A stretch of 64,000 nucleotides of DNA from Siphonodentalium dalli (GCA_032622095.1 CP136066.1:2935784-2999783); one strand, 5' to 3'; numbered from the stretch's first letter, positions 33,785 through 45,305 are shown. Notes: generated by a model not told the origin, from the sequence alone. Numbers and translations: made by a program.

Positions 33785-35108
33785 GAGGTTGCATACTAGC
33801 ATTATCAACAGTATTGTGGGATGTACTAACAGTTGGCCAAATTAATTTTGGAATATAATGGACAAACTCAAGGTCAGCTCTAATTCTGACCCATGCACAA
33901 ATATATGACCATACAGTTAGGTGGCCTATTTCAGCTCATTAAATACTAAATATGAATCCAGTGTGGACAATCCCAAGTGGAATTTCCAAGCCAACCCGGT
34001 AATGGGAACAAGCATTCAAGATCGAGGTTGAATCGTTAAAATCTGTTTCTGCTCTTAAATCAGAAACCTTATGTGGCACTGATGGGGGTAGCAAATCCAT
34101 GATCAAGGCCTCGTGTACATGTCACAGTCAATTATATTTAATTTGTTCAGTCTGATTTTAAAACCGGGCGAGTATCTCTCGATATGGCGACAGCACCTTA
34201 TAAAACCAGTCTTTAAAGAAGACACGATCGATGATACAATAAGTGATAGGGGTATTCCATTATCAAGTTGTACGGGACATTTATTAGCCAATAATATTTT
34301 TTTCTGAAAATGAAATAATATGTAATGAAAAGATAGGCTCCAAGAAGGGTAGTAGAACCGCGGATCACATATTGGTTCTTAAAACATTGATTGATAAAAA
34401 CTTTGTTAAAAGATAAATATTTATGTTTTGTCTTCTCGTCGATTTTTACAGGTCTACTAAAAAGTATCGGTGGTGAAACATAGATTTCAAAAATCGACAT
34501 ATTGTCACTGAGCTTTAACTCGAATAAATATTTTTACCAACCCCCCCCCCCCGAAGCCAAGGCCATAGTAATTTGCGAGCATTTATTCGGATGATGCATC
34601 TTTTAAACATGGCATTACTGGCCCATTTGTTTGTATCTTGATATCATATGTATGAAGATGTTATTTATTCAATAACTCTACCTGAGAGAAAACAACTAAC
34701 ATTAAGTCATCATTCGGAGTTAAGCAATGTTATTTGTTGAGTCAATCACTGTTCTCATTATATAATTAAATTATGAACAATCTTGTTAATTACTTTGATG
34801 ACTCATGCGAACCAGTTGTTATAAACGAAACAAATTTTCCAGTTTACTCTCCATCATACGCATTTCAGTAACACAGAATGGCCTGCAAAGTATATATGCT
34901 GGATAGACTGGGAGAGTTCTCTGAGAAATGAGACCTCAGTAAACATAAACACTAAGACACGATTTTCAACAAAAGTGGGCATAAACTAAAAAATATGCAT
35001 TCTAAATTGGGAAAGTGGACCTTGGAGATAATACATGAATACAAATACTTGGGACTTATTATGAAACATTATGGATTTTCTAATCATAGCTGCTCTTGAA
35101 TACCTTAA

Positions 35109-35454
35109 TCCTTTACCCAACAGAACGGCCAAATAAAGCTTCAACGGCCTAAAATAGCTTCGGTCTGTCCCAATAACACAATACAAATATGAATATCATT
35201 GGAACCGGTTCATTGACCACATTGTCATAGTCACAGTTATGCCCTGTGCCAACGCATCCTCTTATATATGCGAGCCGACCATTGGTATATAAGAGAATGC
35301 ATTGGCCTAAAAATATTCTTTTTGTTTTAACACTTTTTACCATTTTTGATATGTGTTAAGCCAATGCATTCTCTTATATATGCGAGGCGACCTATGATCG
35401 ACTCGCATATATACGAGAATGCATTGGCACATGGCCGTTCTGTTGGGTAAAGGG
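35109..35454. mobile_element. TTAA-type miniature transposon (family 1), 346 bp
   Basis: Termini TCCTTTACCCAACAGAACGG and its inverted partner ending GTTGGGTAAAGGG. Flanks are TTAA (35105-35108) and TCAA (35455-35458), so one duplication copy has mutated. Two internal hairpin modules (35249-35308, damaged, and 35361-35427). TTAA targets and CCC-starting ends suggest piggyBac-type mobilisation (inference). It sits inside the LINE fragment. Confidence 0.85.
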
Positions 35455-35880
35455 TCAACAAGAAAGCAACCAAAGCCTTGTTTTGTTTTAGAAAACAAAG
35501 TGATAGTTACTTATGTGAGAACAGAATGATATGATGCCATTTCTAAAACTACTGAATACATGTGCCAGACCTAGAGCATTATAAGGAAGTGAGCTTACAG
35601 CATTAAATTATGTAATAAGACAAAATGCAGTTATTGAAAGATGCATGAATGCACTTATACCAGAAAAAAGTCCCAATCAAATTTCGTAAAATATATCTAG
35701 GAGTGAACATGGCAGCGGCTAATATGGCATGCCTTGGATAATATGTTTATACCCATTGTACATCGACGGACTTCAAAATGCAATTGCAATCTGGCATATA
35801 ACAAAACTACGAGACAACAAACTTGCAAATAATGTCTATATAGAAGGTTCAAAATTTAGAAAGTAGAATCTCATTCAATA

Positions 35881-36065
35881 TCAACAAACCGGCCAAAACC
35901 GGCCAAATAAAGCTGCAACAGCCTAAATTATCTTGGCTCTGTCTCAATAGAACCATACAAATATGGATATCATTGGAACTGCCTCATTGACCACGAGCCG
36001 ACCTATGGTCGACTCGCATATATAAGAGAATGCATTGGCACAGGGCCGTTCTGTTGGGTAAAGGG
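35881..36065. mobile_element. TTAA-type miniature transposon (family 1), truncated
   Basis: The right end is intact (GTTGGGTAAAGGG then TTAA at 36066-36069). The left end is shortened to CAACAAACCGG. Only the right half of one hairpin module remains (about 35991-36040). Confidence 0.75.
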
Positions 36066-36399
36066 TTAATTACTATTTAGCAAATTTGGATTTCAGCATG
36101 TGTGGAAGAACTAGTCAACATCATGTATTAAAAGTTAACTCATTCCATGGCGAAAAAATTGGAAAATGGTTTTGTTATTTACTGGGAAAAAGAGTTATAT
36201 AATGACGATAACAAACCAAACTTAAATACATTAATAGTTTACAGACAGGCTAAACATGAGTTTAATATGCAATATTATCTTCTGACTGATATTAAGAAAG
36301 ACTAAGATTGCCTTTTGTTATTCATGGGAATACTGTTTAGATGGTTTAGTTATTTTATAAATGTACCAAAGTATATAAAATAGGATGATGCGAAGTATG

Positions 36400-37120
36400 T
36401 GTGTGGTATCTAGTGTATGGAACTCCAGCGGAAAAGAGCCTGATTGATCTCTCGTGATGACAGCCGTCTGCACTTCCAAGACAAATTTTCAAAATTGATA
36501 CGATAACTTTTCTTTATTTTGGAATATATCTTACACATGTATAGATTCTGTCAGCTCATCAGGTGATTGTAGACTGACATTCGGCCAATTTCGGTCAAAA
36601 ATGGTTAAATTGAGGATTTAGCATTGTCAGTTCAATGAGGTAATTCAACTTGTGACGAGACAATCCAGTCAAAGTGCATATCAATAAATGGTCCAACTAT
36701 TTATACATCTTCTAACCAAGCATTTGTGCTGTTTATCAATGACCATGGCGCAGCAAAAGGTTTTAGCACAGTACCCCCCCTCAAAATTGTGAAAATGGCC
36801 AGAAATCATGGATTGCTACCTAATTATTCACGGTTCATCCTATTTATCCATTGTTCATTGTTCTGATTTCAATATCGATTGACAGTATATTGACAGAATA
36901 TTATGATAATCGCTACAACTGGGAAAATATAGTCATTTGAGACTAACTGTATCATGGTACAGTGATGTTCTCAGCCAGGCCCTGTGTAATGTTTCAAACA
37001 TGATGGGACCGTATTCATGAAACACTCACTTTATGCTTGAAACCCCAACCAAATTGAATGTTTTTCTGGTAAGTATATTTCTGCAAAGTGGGGAAAATAT
37101 ATTTCCACAAAGTGGGGAGA
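36400..37120. other. Anonymous sequence
   Basis: Nothing recognised; a C6 run lies at 36774. Confidence 0.4.
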
Positions 37121-37127
37121 AATAGAG

Positions 37128-37283
37128 GATATCCACCATTTTTCAGTGGATATGGGTTATATCTTATGAATGATGACAAAACATTGAATTTCCACGAGTG
37201 GCTTTAGCCACGAGTGGAAATTCAAATGTTTTGTCATCACGAGTGAGATTTAACCCATATCCACTTAAAAAATGTGGATATTC
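37128..37283. repeat. Imperfect inverted repeat, arms about 77 bp, almost no loop
   Basis: 'gatatccacc.ttttt..gtggatatgggtt', 'gatgacaaaacatt' and 'gaatttccac.cgtggct' in the left arm are mirrored in the right arm, meeting at TTAGCC near 37206. Probably a foldback or miniature transposon. No clear target duplication. Confidence 0.85.
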
Positions 37284-37284
37284 T

Positions 37285-37520
37285 GTTTATTATATACTTT
37301 AGTTACTTGCCTATGCCCCCCAATGAATGTCTATACATAAGAAATTTCAAGCTGACACATTACGCCCAAAAAAATAGTGCCATATTTAAAGCACTCAAAA
37401 ATTATAGATTTTGTACTTAGTATATACGTTCGTTACTCCACAATGAATGTCAGTACATAATAACTTTCATGTTGACACATTACGCCCAAAAAATTAGTCC
37501 CATATTTAAAACATTAATTA
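37285..37520. repeat. Direct repeat, unit about 125 bp, two copies
   Basis: 'caatgaatgtc..tacataa', 'gacacattacgcccaaaaaa' and 'ccatatttaaa' occur near 37320-37390 and again near 37442-37512. Confidence 0.8.
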
Positions 37521-37839
37521 GGGAATAATGGTGTCAAGTTCAGATTTAATTAATTTAATAAATAACAAATACGCAAATTGCAATGTTCCTCCAAGAAGTG
37601 ATAATGCGAGTCATCAGAAACTATTATGGAATCATTGACTGTTTTCGCTGTCACTCTCGATAACTCTGATCCTTTTGAAAGGATTACGCTGACCATCATA
37701 GCTGTTAACATGTTTGATTAGCGATGTTTACAGCAACGAATCGCTGGCTTTAGCTCGGGAGATTCACAGCAGTCCTCTCTCATGCTGGACAAAATGGCAT
37801 CTGCTGAAAGCAGGGCCAGACTATTCGGCACGACTTAAA

Positions 37840-38352
37840 CATCTTGCTCTTATATTAAACAAGACAACATAACCAAATGGACTGGTATGTTGTGCATGTG
37901 GGGAAACTGTATGAAAATGAACTCGTTCACGCACTGACTAAATTTAACTCACTGTCAATATATAATCTCCGAAACATATATTGGTAACGAATTATTGATG
38001 CATATGGCGTTGGTACATTTTTATTCCGGTATCAACTGAACGACAGCACTATGCAAGTGTTCGTACTAGGTGGAAACAATATTATTATCACAAACGATGT
38101 TGAGTCAAACAGAACCAACATACTCATAGACACATCCACTTTCCTCTTCATCAGTTGCACTCTCATAAGAGGCGAAAGCGCTACATGCAATGTATGAGCG
38201 AGGAATGCGGACCATATTCGTCTATCGAAATGGACATAGATATACAATACATGTGGACTAATATGTGGATATTTGTGTACACAAAAATTGACTCATGTAT
38301 AGTACTATGTAATGTATATATACTCTCCGAATATGGAGGCAATACATAAATG
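37840..38352 (+). pseudogene. LINE C-terminal fragment (same family as 52.0-52.8 kb)
   Basis: With frame changes the plus strand gives a zinc-knuckle-like CACGET..NELVHALTKF, then YNLRNIYW, RIIDAYGVGTFLF, VFVLGGNNIIIT and ILIDTSTFLF. These correspond in order to the C-terminal blocks of the intact copy ending at 52616. The common 3' end 'ctctcc..a.ggaggcaata' lies at 38322-38343. Confidence 0.7.
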
Positions 38353-38359
38353 TAATGAT

Positions 38360-39380
38360 ATATTATCGGCTGATTAAATTGTATGTAGTCGCATTGCTTG
38401 TTGTCTAAACACGACGCCTTGCACTAGACGACCCAGGGTGCGTATGTAACTTCATATTACCGGTTAAATCTTTTAATCGCGATGGTCAAGTGCGATATGT
38501 TTATCGGCCAACGGTCACTCTACAAGGTCAAATGTATTCCTTTGAAAGAATTTAAAGATTTCGATGAAGTATATTACTCACAATAAATTGCAGCTCTCAA
38601 CTATTGCGGAGTTCCGAAAAAAATATCGTTTTTTCTATGGAATAAACCAGTTTATTGTCACAATTGTGATATTTCATTACAAGTATTGGTGGTTGTATGT
38701 GAGCCGGTCAACAACACTTAAAGTAGAGCATAGCAAACAATACGAATGTACATTGGACGTAAACTGGCATCGTGCTCCACTTATTGCGCTAGCTAGGCAT
38801 GTGTATCTGAATTAGGAGTCAGGACAAACATCTCAACTAAAATATAATTTATTTAAAATAGGTACATGAATATATATGGAATATACTATGTAAATTAATT
38901 GGAGTGTGTGATATATACAATTTGTTTCAAGAAATTAGATCACTATTAATTAACATCAAAAGTAAATACGAACCTATTACATAAATATTGTAATTGACAT
39001 AAATTATATAAATATGATAGTTGGCATACATATTGGCAAGACAACACGTCAATAGACCGAGAGAGCGAGAGACCGAGAGAGCGAGAGAGCAAGAGAGCGA
39101 GAGAGCACACAACTTGAATGACACAATATGATACATTCCGTGTAGCTATAGCCAAGGTCAAATTAAAACACAGCACTAGATGTTGATGAGCCAAGAAAAC
39201 AGGCACAATATATTATACATAGTGTGCCTGTCATCATTGACAGACAGATCCGCATGCCGATGGTGAATTAGTTATCCTATTCAGTATGTCAGGTTAGCGT
39301 CACCAAATTCAAACCCTTGCAGGGAAGCTTGTTCTTCTGATGCATCAACTGCTATGAGATATCTAGGATCAGGCTGAAGT
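38360..39380. other. Anonymous sequence with a purine-rich GAGAGC repeat
   Basis: 39055-39112 is a run of imperfect 'gagagcgagagac' units. The rest shows no recognisable gene. Confidence 0.45.
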
Positions 39381-39382
39381 TT

Positions 39383-39613
39383 CTTTAACAATTTTATCAT
39401 TTCGTATCATTATTTCTTACATTCTGTAACACGCTTTTATCATTTGTTTGTTCTTACATTCTTTAACAATTATAAAAAAAATAATAAACAAATTGTGAGG
39501 ACAATGCATTATCTTATATATGCGAGGCGACCTATGGTCGACTCGCATATATAAGATAATGCATTGGCACAGGGTTTTCGAAAAAGTTCAGCGCAGCTCT
39601 CGTCACCAAAGGG
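39383..39613. mobile_element. Miniature transposon (family 3), left end missing
   Basis: The right end reads 'gcgcagctctcgtcaccaaa' + GGG then TTAA (39614-39617), the inverse of the 'tcat/cacgacgggagctgcgc' ends at 42-43.5 kb. It holds a complete hairpin module at 39502-39567 whose arms carry paired changes (TTATCTT with AAGATAA). Upstream is the usual 'ttacattctttaacaat' filler. Confidence 0.65.
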
Positions 39614-39619
39614 TTAAAC

Positions 39620-41030
39620 TCAGTGAGAATTCCGAACTATGAGACAGTGACTTTCGTGAGATAGAAAATCTGTGCACGAATCCGTTTAAGGTATCTCTAT
39701 TCCATAACGTGTATGATCCGCCGGAATACCCGTATCGTCTTCCCAAAGCCCGTATTTGTACAGCATGACGTCGCAGTATCTTAGTGGTCATCGGGTGAGG
39801 TAGGAATGGTAAGGCATGTAACAACAGTTTCCATAATTTAGACACAGTGCCGGGACTGACATCCGCATTAGCCCGAATAATCCATTGAACAGTTCAATAT
39901 TCAAGTTGTTGTGACACTACTTGGTGTATTATATAGATCATTGGGCTGGAAACTAATAAAATACAGGGGTAAACATATCTTCGGTAACATAATTTCCATG
40001 TTTTAGAGCTTAAATGCACCTTCGCAGGGTAACATGACTGATGACTATGCCAGTGAAATTGATTACATTTTGCTGCAGACCTTTAAATTATAACTTACAC
40101 TTTACACCCACAAACCCATATAGCTAACTGTAAATTAAATAAATAACCATTCCAAGACTTCGTGGCCTACGCATTTAAAACAATATTAAAACCATACTAC
40201 GTACCACGGTCCCAATTTGATCATAAACTGCCAGTAACATTTCAATCGCGAAACTGCATCATTTAAAACCTTAATTATTCTTAACAGTTTATGGCAATTG
40301 GGTGTGATTTATGAATTTATTCCATTCAATAAACATATTATATAAATTGTGATATTAAACATTCGTGACCTTTGACTTCCAGTTGTCGTCTGTGTACATT
40401 CCGTACGCTACGTCACAAACTACTCTCGCTTCCAATATGTGTCCAACAAACTATAATAAATGTAGAGTTTGAAAAGTTGTGTCATTACATATACGCCATT
40501 AAATAAGCCAACAGGTCTTTAGTTGTCTCGGATTATTTTCCTACGCGGGAAAACAACGCATAGTTACGTAAACGTCATCGCATACCTTTTATGGAAGCCG
40601 ATGTTAGATTCGCGTCACATTTGTTGATTTAAGTATGTTTTGTCGCGGTTTTGGATCATGTAATAAATATAATTTACAACTCTTCTCCAGTTTATAGCGA
40701 AATTTACAAAACTCGTGCAGTAAATTAGGTCTGGACTCGTTTTGTAACTACCGCTATAAACTGGGGACGAATTGTAGATCATCTATATATAACATGTCTA
40801 TATGTCCAAAAGTTATAAAGACACGAGGCGTACTCACCATTCTACTTTGTTTAATTTAGTTGACTTCTAAATTATCCATGTGACGCGTCGAAATGTGTAT
40901 ACTTAGGATTATTTCGCATGATACCCATGATACCGAAGACAGCTTCACCCCTGCAGTTTATATTCCCAGCCACCAAGGATATCTATGTCATGCAACACTT
41001 GCGGGACGTTGCTAAAACGCACTGATCACT
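39620..41030. other. Gene-poor stretch; inverted repeat at 40674-40778
   Basis: 40674-40778 is a small inverted repeat (arms 'ccagtttatagcg' and 'cgctataaactgg', continuing inward with 'acaaaactcg' and 'cgttttgta'). At 39870-39905 the minus strand reads IELFNGLFG, close to the C-terminal IEHFNGLF of the DEPDC7-like last exon, and may be a decayed copy of it. Nothing else recognised. Confidence 0.45.
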
Positions 41031-41034
41031 CTTG

Positions 41035-41130
41035 ACTTTTTGCTTCGGTTGAAGATTCTGTCTGATCAGCTATTATGTTACTGACTACTTCCACCAGCCG
41101 TTCTGTATTCAGTCAGAAGTCAGCTCGTCA
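41035..41130 (-). pseudogene. Degenerate copy of the DEPDC7-like last exon
   Basis: On the minus strand, ERLVEVVSNIIADQ and, after a frame change, LQPKQKVKS align with NGLVEMVHNILANQKLKPKQKS of the real exon at 41182-41381. Upstream of it in this copy is a stop (CTGACTGA), and the copy ends in TGA near 41025. It sits immediately 3' of the functional exon. Confidence 0.65.
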
Positions 41131-41181
41131 ATGAGGTGACATATCTGGCAGTCAAAATGACGCCACTGAACTACGCCATTC

Positions 41182-41381
41182 TCAAAATAACCCATTGAAA
41201 TGTTCGATATACAGGCATGGATGAAACTGTTTAAACTCGTTGAGCATTCTAGATTTCTGCTTCGGCTTTAGTTTCTGATTCGCTAGGATATTGTGCACCA
41301 TCTCGACGAGTCCGTTTTGTGTACAGTCTGTCGTCTCTTTTTCATAGTCCTCGTTGGAGACTCGGCGGCAGTATGCTTTCT
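41182..41381 (-). CDS. DEPDC7-like: DEPDC7-like protein, last exon (exon E)
   Basis: The acceptor is TTTGCCAG directly before 41381, and the stop TGA is at 41184-41182. The exon encodes KAYCRRVSNEDYEKETTD, then a Lys-rich helix NQKLKPKQKSRMLNEFKQ and the end HPCLYIEHFNGLF. In DEPDC7 proteins the C-terminus has the same order: YCxRIxxxDYS, a KxxAKEKKKLLxQFYKxHP helix, then IEHF. The first two bases complete a Glu codon with the last base of exon D, so the phase agrees. A degenerate copy of this exon lies just downstream. Confidence 0.87.
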
Positions 41382-41519
41382 CTGGCAAATATAAATGGAG
41401 ATTTATTGCATTACAAACGCAAATGGTACAATAGTTGATACTGCCCACACACACATTTACAATGAGAATGGTGCAGTAGTTATTACTACCCACACACACT
41501 TGAAGGTCCACTTAATTTT

Positions 41520-41975
41520 CAAACACCCAGATCACATATATAAAACATATGCCATATTATATACCATTTGAGAGAGGAAGCTCCAAAACATTGTATTATC
41601 AACTTTCCGGTGTTATAAACTGTGATCATGTTATTTTTGTTAAGTTTCTGGTGTGTTTTTGTGCTTAGCTTTCATATGTTTTGTTGTGTAAAGTGTATTA
41701 TTTTCATTAGAGGGGAATAACGTTTTATCTTAAACAGAGCTATTCCCCTTCCATTCAACACATATTTTTAGTTTGAATTCTGTTATATGAACAATAACGG
41801 GGAATCTTTCTATGATTTCAGCTGTTTTCGATTTTTCTATGGGCATTTTCTGAGACACAGTCGTTTCAAATGGTGATGAGTTATAGTATTTTGATCATAT
41901 GTTATGGCATGTATTTTCACTAAAACTGAACATCAAGGCACTTTAACAAAATAATCGGGGACTCGAAAAATAAAT
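41520..41975 (+). repeat. Dispersed repeat, copy 1 (partner at 54.4 kb)
   Basis: Collinear with 54435-54862 in the same orientation: 'aagctccaaaacattgtatta', 'gtgtattattttcatt.ga', 'ttctatgattt.agct.ttt' and 'cgaaaa.taaattg.cc'. Both copies lie shortly upstream (in gene direction) of exons of the DEPDC7-like gene. No coding capacity. Confidence 0.8.
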
Positions 41976-41985
41976 TGGCCTTTAA

Positions 41986-42409
41986 GCCTTTCATAACGGG
42001 GGCTGCGCTGGCGGTAACATTAAGGACCCTGCGCCAGTGCATTATCTTAGATATGCGAGTCGACCATAGTTCGCCTCGCATATATAAGAGAATGCATTGG
42101 CCTAATAATTTGTATCATGATTTATTTATTGTTCTGACATTTTTGAACAATTTCTATCATTTTTTATCATTGTTTCTTACATTCTTTAACAATGTTGTCA
42201 TTTATTTCTCATGTTTGTCATTTGTTGTTACATACTTTATCATTTTTTTCTTAAAGTCTTTAACAATTTTATCATTGTTTATCTTGTTTCTTACATTCTT
42301 TAACAGTTATACAAATTAATATAAAAAATGCATTCTCCTATATATATGAGACGCGACATATTGCCGACTCGCATTCGCATATATAAGATACTGCATTGGC
42401 ACAGTATTT
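41986..42409. mobile_element. Miniature transposon (family 3) with two hairpin modules
   Basis: TTAA at 41982-41985, then 'gcctttcataacgggggctg'. Hairpins at 42034-42100 and 42329-42399 are separated by AT-rich 'tttcttacattctttaacaa' filler. The right terminus is not identifiable. Confidence 0.65.
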
Positions 42410-42995
42410 ACGCAAAAGTATTGGTAATCAGATAAATAAAATAGAAACAGAAACATATTGGAATCAGAGAAATGTCAGTGCAAATATAAATTGTTTGTTT
42501 CATGCACATGTGGATATAATATAATGTTATATAGTAATAGTATATTGATATGTGTATACTTGTATTTATCTGATTGTTATCTTGTTCGTCGTTATCGGTT
42601 ACGTGTTCGGTCGCCGGATAGGAGTTTTCAATGATTATAGGAATTAAGCATCAACATGACTCAGATTGTAGTACTTGCAGCGCTTTTCTTGTGAATGACG
42701 ATACTATTCTCAATATTTTCTCGTTGTATGTTATGAAAAAAGTGTGGCTAGTATCAATACGTTTGACCTCTAATATAAATATGGCTTAATTTACTTGCCT
42801 CTTAGTTCTCGAAGTCCACTAGACCGTAACATTTACCAATATCGGCACTGCATATCGTACAATCATATTATGGTTTGAGTAATTCCAATGTTATTCCATG
42901 AACCTTGCTCCATAGGATTTGCTCTAATGCTATAGTTTTGACAATTTCTTTTTGCTGGTTCACAAATGAGCTGAGTAATATTCGATTAGCATGGT

Positions 42996-43430
42996 TGACC
43001 CTTTCATGACGGGAGCTGCGATGGTGCAGCACCAAAGACACTGTGCCAGTGCATGATCTTATATATCCGAGTCTCCCATAGGGAGACTCGCATATATAAG
43101 ATAATGCATTGGCCTAATAATTTTTTATCATTTTTTTTAAATAAATGTTTCTGACAATTTTTAGGACATAACATAAAAAAACATCCATTACCCTGCAGGG
43201 AGCCCCACACATATATAGAAGCATATAGAAGAGTGTCGTCTGCTCATGTTTGTCTGGGGCTCCGTATGGGTGAAATTATAAAATTGTTAAAGAATACAAG
43301 AAAACATTATTAAAATTGTAAAAAATTGTTAGGCCAATGCATTCTCTTATATATGCGAGGCGACCTATGGTCGACTCGCATATATAAGAGAATGCATTGG
43401 CACAGGGTAAAAAAATCCCGACTTCCGACT
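42996..43430. mobile_element. Miniature transposon (family 3), two hairpin modules
   Basis: The left end 'ccctttcatgacgggagctg' follows TTGA (a TTAA relic). Hairpins lie at 43047-43112 (apex CTCCC-ATA-GGGAG) and 43334-43400 (apex CGACC-TAT-GGTCG). Between them a GGAGCCCCA/TGGGGCTCC inverted repeat (43199-43264) may be another insertion. Confidence 0.65.
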
Positions 43431-43463
43431 GGATTTGATATGGCGGGTCACATATGTGCTATC

Positions 43464-43600
43464 AATCCTTTCACGACGGGAGCTGCGCTGATGGAACATT
43501 AAAGATCATGTGCCAGTGCATGATCTTATATATCCGAGTCTCCCATAGGGATCCGAGTCTCGCATATATCAGATAATGCCCTGGTTTACAAGGACAATGC
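43464..43600. mobile_element. Miniature transposon (family 3), partial
   Basis: Left end 'tcctttcacgacgggagctg' after TCAA. One hairpin at 43513-43584 with the CTCCC/GGGA apex and a short duplication (ccgagtct twice). No right end seen. Confidence 0.55.
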
Positions 43601-44385
43601 ATTTATGTATTTCATCTTCTAGACAGCCTAATACACAAATTGTGATATAACCAGCGTAGACATTAAGCTTTTTGTACAACCGCTGTACAACCATCACTAT
43701 TGAATCAACGCTACACTTACAAACTAAATTTGGGTTGTCATCGTATGATGTATCCGATGTACGAAACACGCGTGTCCAAAACCGGTTATATTTCGTTGCC
43801 CAAGTTCGTCGATCTATTCAGCGCCTTTTTAATTAAATTTCTCTCTCCATTTGTGGTTAAAACAAAGTTTGGCCAAACTAAATTTATTGTGGCCACATTG
43901 GCCACCGACAGCGCGATCAGATAGAGAATACTACGAAATAAAATAATTTAAATAAGGACATAATGGTTAATGTCTACCCTTGTTATATCCACAAAGTGCA
44001 CACAATATATGCATCGTCTAATTCATATATCATATTACTGTAATCTAAAATGAACACTTAATTGTGAACAAATGAACAGTTTCTTGTATTTGATTTGGTG
44101 TTCAAACTGTATTGTGGTGAATATATAGTTTGTTTACATTATGAACCTGGAATTTGTCAGATACCCGGGCGTATGATTGCCTTAATTGATACAAGAACTT
44201 ACAACTAGGGTCCCATCGTTCGACTAACCCTTGTGTACGGAATATACTTAATCATTATTACCCGACGAAATAAGGCATTATGGGAAGCTTATATGATGGT
44301 AATACGTATCTATGAACTAATTTTGAATGGTCACATACACCCTTATGCGTGTGGTTTAGCTGCGAGTCGTTATTTACACTAACGT

Positions 44386-45100
44386 ATGTCCATAATGTTG
44401 TTAATATACAGACCTTCCGCGGGAGCAGATGTTTCTCTCATAATATGGTTAATATACAGACCTTCCGGGGGAGCAGATGTTATAATATGGTTAATATACA
44501 GACCTTCCGGGGGAGCAGATGTTATAATATGGTTAATATACAGACCTTCCGGGGGAGCAGACGTTATACTATGGTTAATATACAGACCTTCCGGGGGAGC
44601 AGACGTTATACAATGGTTAATATACAGACCTTCCGGGGGAGCAGATGTTATAATATGGTTGATATACAGACCTTCCGGGGGAGCAGATGTTATAATATGG
44701 TTAATATACAGACCTTCCGGGGGAGCAGATGTTATAATATGGTTAATATACAGACCTTCCGGGGGAGCAGACGTTATACAATGGTTAATATACAGACCTT
44801 CCGGGGGAGCAGATGTTATAATATGGTTAATATACAGACCTTCCGGGGGAGCAGATGTTATAATATGGTTAATACACAGACCTTCCGGGGGGGCAGACGT
44901 TATACAATGGTTAATATACAGACCTTCCGGGGGGGGCAGACGTTATACTATGGTTGATATACAGACCTTCCAGGGAGCATATGTTATTATTGTTATAATA
45001 TGGCTAATATACAGACCTTCAGGGGGAGCAGATGTTATACTATGGTTGATATACAGACCTTCCGGGGGAGCAGATGTTATACTATGGTTAATATACAGAC
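44386..45100 (-). repeat. 42-bp minisatellite built from the exon D donor edge, about 17 copies with the exon copy
   Basis: On the minus strand each unit reads CATCTGCTCCCCCGGAAG, then GTCTGTATATTAACCATA, then TTATAA. It is the same sequence as the last 18 bases of exon D plus its donor. The outermost intronic copy (about 44409) again carries GAGAAACATCTG, as the exon does, marking the original duplicated segment. Most units are exactly 42 bp; the third intronic unit (44967-45016) is 50 bp. Every unit keeps AAG/GT. Plus-strand open frames of 200-270 codons here simply follow the repeat. Confidence 0.93.
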
Positions 45101-45305
45101 CTTCTGGGGGAGCAGATGTTTCTCCTTTCTTTATGCTACTCAGGTTCACGCTGACCATGGTCGCTAAGTCGAGTGGACTCTCAAAGATCGATTGCACGTG
45201 ACACATCATTAAGCCAATCAGAAGCGTCAGCACACCGTGGGTCAGGCATTTGTGGACGATTATGGCGTTTGTAAACGAGTTGAGGACGACAGACTCGTTG
45301 CTTTC
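45101..45305 (-). CDS. DEPDC7-like: DEPDC7-like protein, exon D
   Basis: The acceptor TTTTCTCACAG precedes 45305, and the donor AAG/GTCTGT follows 45101. The exon is 205 bases, starting in phase 0 and ending in phase 1, which fits exons C and E. It encodes ESNESVVLNSFTNAIIVHKC, a hydrophobic helix LLIGLMMCHV, and ATMVSVNLSSIKKGE. Family members have the matching ...VVKRIFSKAI..., LLVLFLMDH and KIVSVKLMAIQNG blocks. The last 18 bases and the donor belong to the 42-bp minisatellite, so competing donors lie 42 and 84 bases downstream in the same frame. The donor lacks the usual A at +3/+4; I chose it because it alone joins to exon E in phase and at the right residue. Confidence 0.85.

Larger units (their letters stand above)
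34110..36330 (+). pseudogene. LINE ORF2 fragment (RT to C-terminal region), split by two miniature transposons
   Basis: 34125-34310 reads as the start of a LINE reverse transcriptase, with NLFSLILKPGEYLSIW, PVFKEDTIDDTISDRGIPLS and SSCTGHLL. After frame changes it continues as IGSKKGSRTADHILVLKTLI and a damaged VDF block to about 34500. 34930-35090 gives KLGKWTLEIIHEYKYLGLIM, the post-catalytic YLG region. 35455-35880 and 36070-36300 carry further C-terminal LINE-like sequence (YNDDNKPNLNTLIVYRQAKH). The FADD catalytic box was not seen. The line is interrupted at 35109-35454 and 35881-36065. Confidence 0.78.

Noticed and set aside
43700-43924. 74-codon plus-strand frame as an exon
   Set aside because: The residues look protein-like in part (KFVDLFSAFLIKFLSPF), but there is no family match, flanking splice support or neighbouring exon.
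44349-45201. Plus-strand open frames of 202 and 271 codons with a repeated 14-residue unit
   Set aside because: They follow the 42-bp period (divisible by 3), lie antisense to the DEPDC7-like gene, and have no other coding signal.
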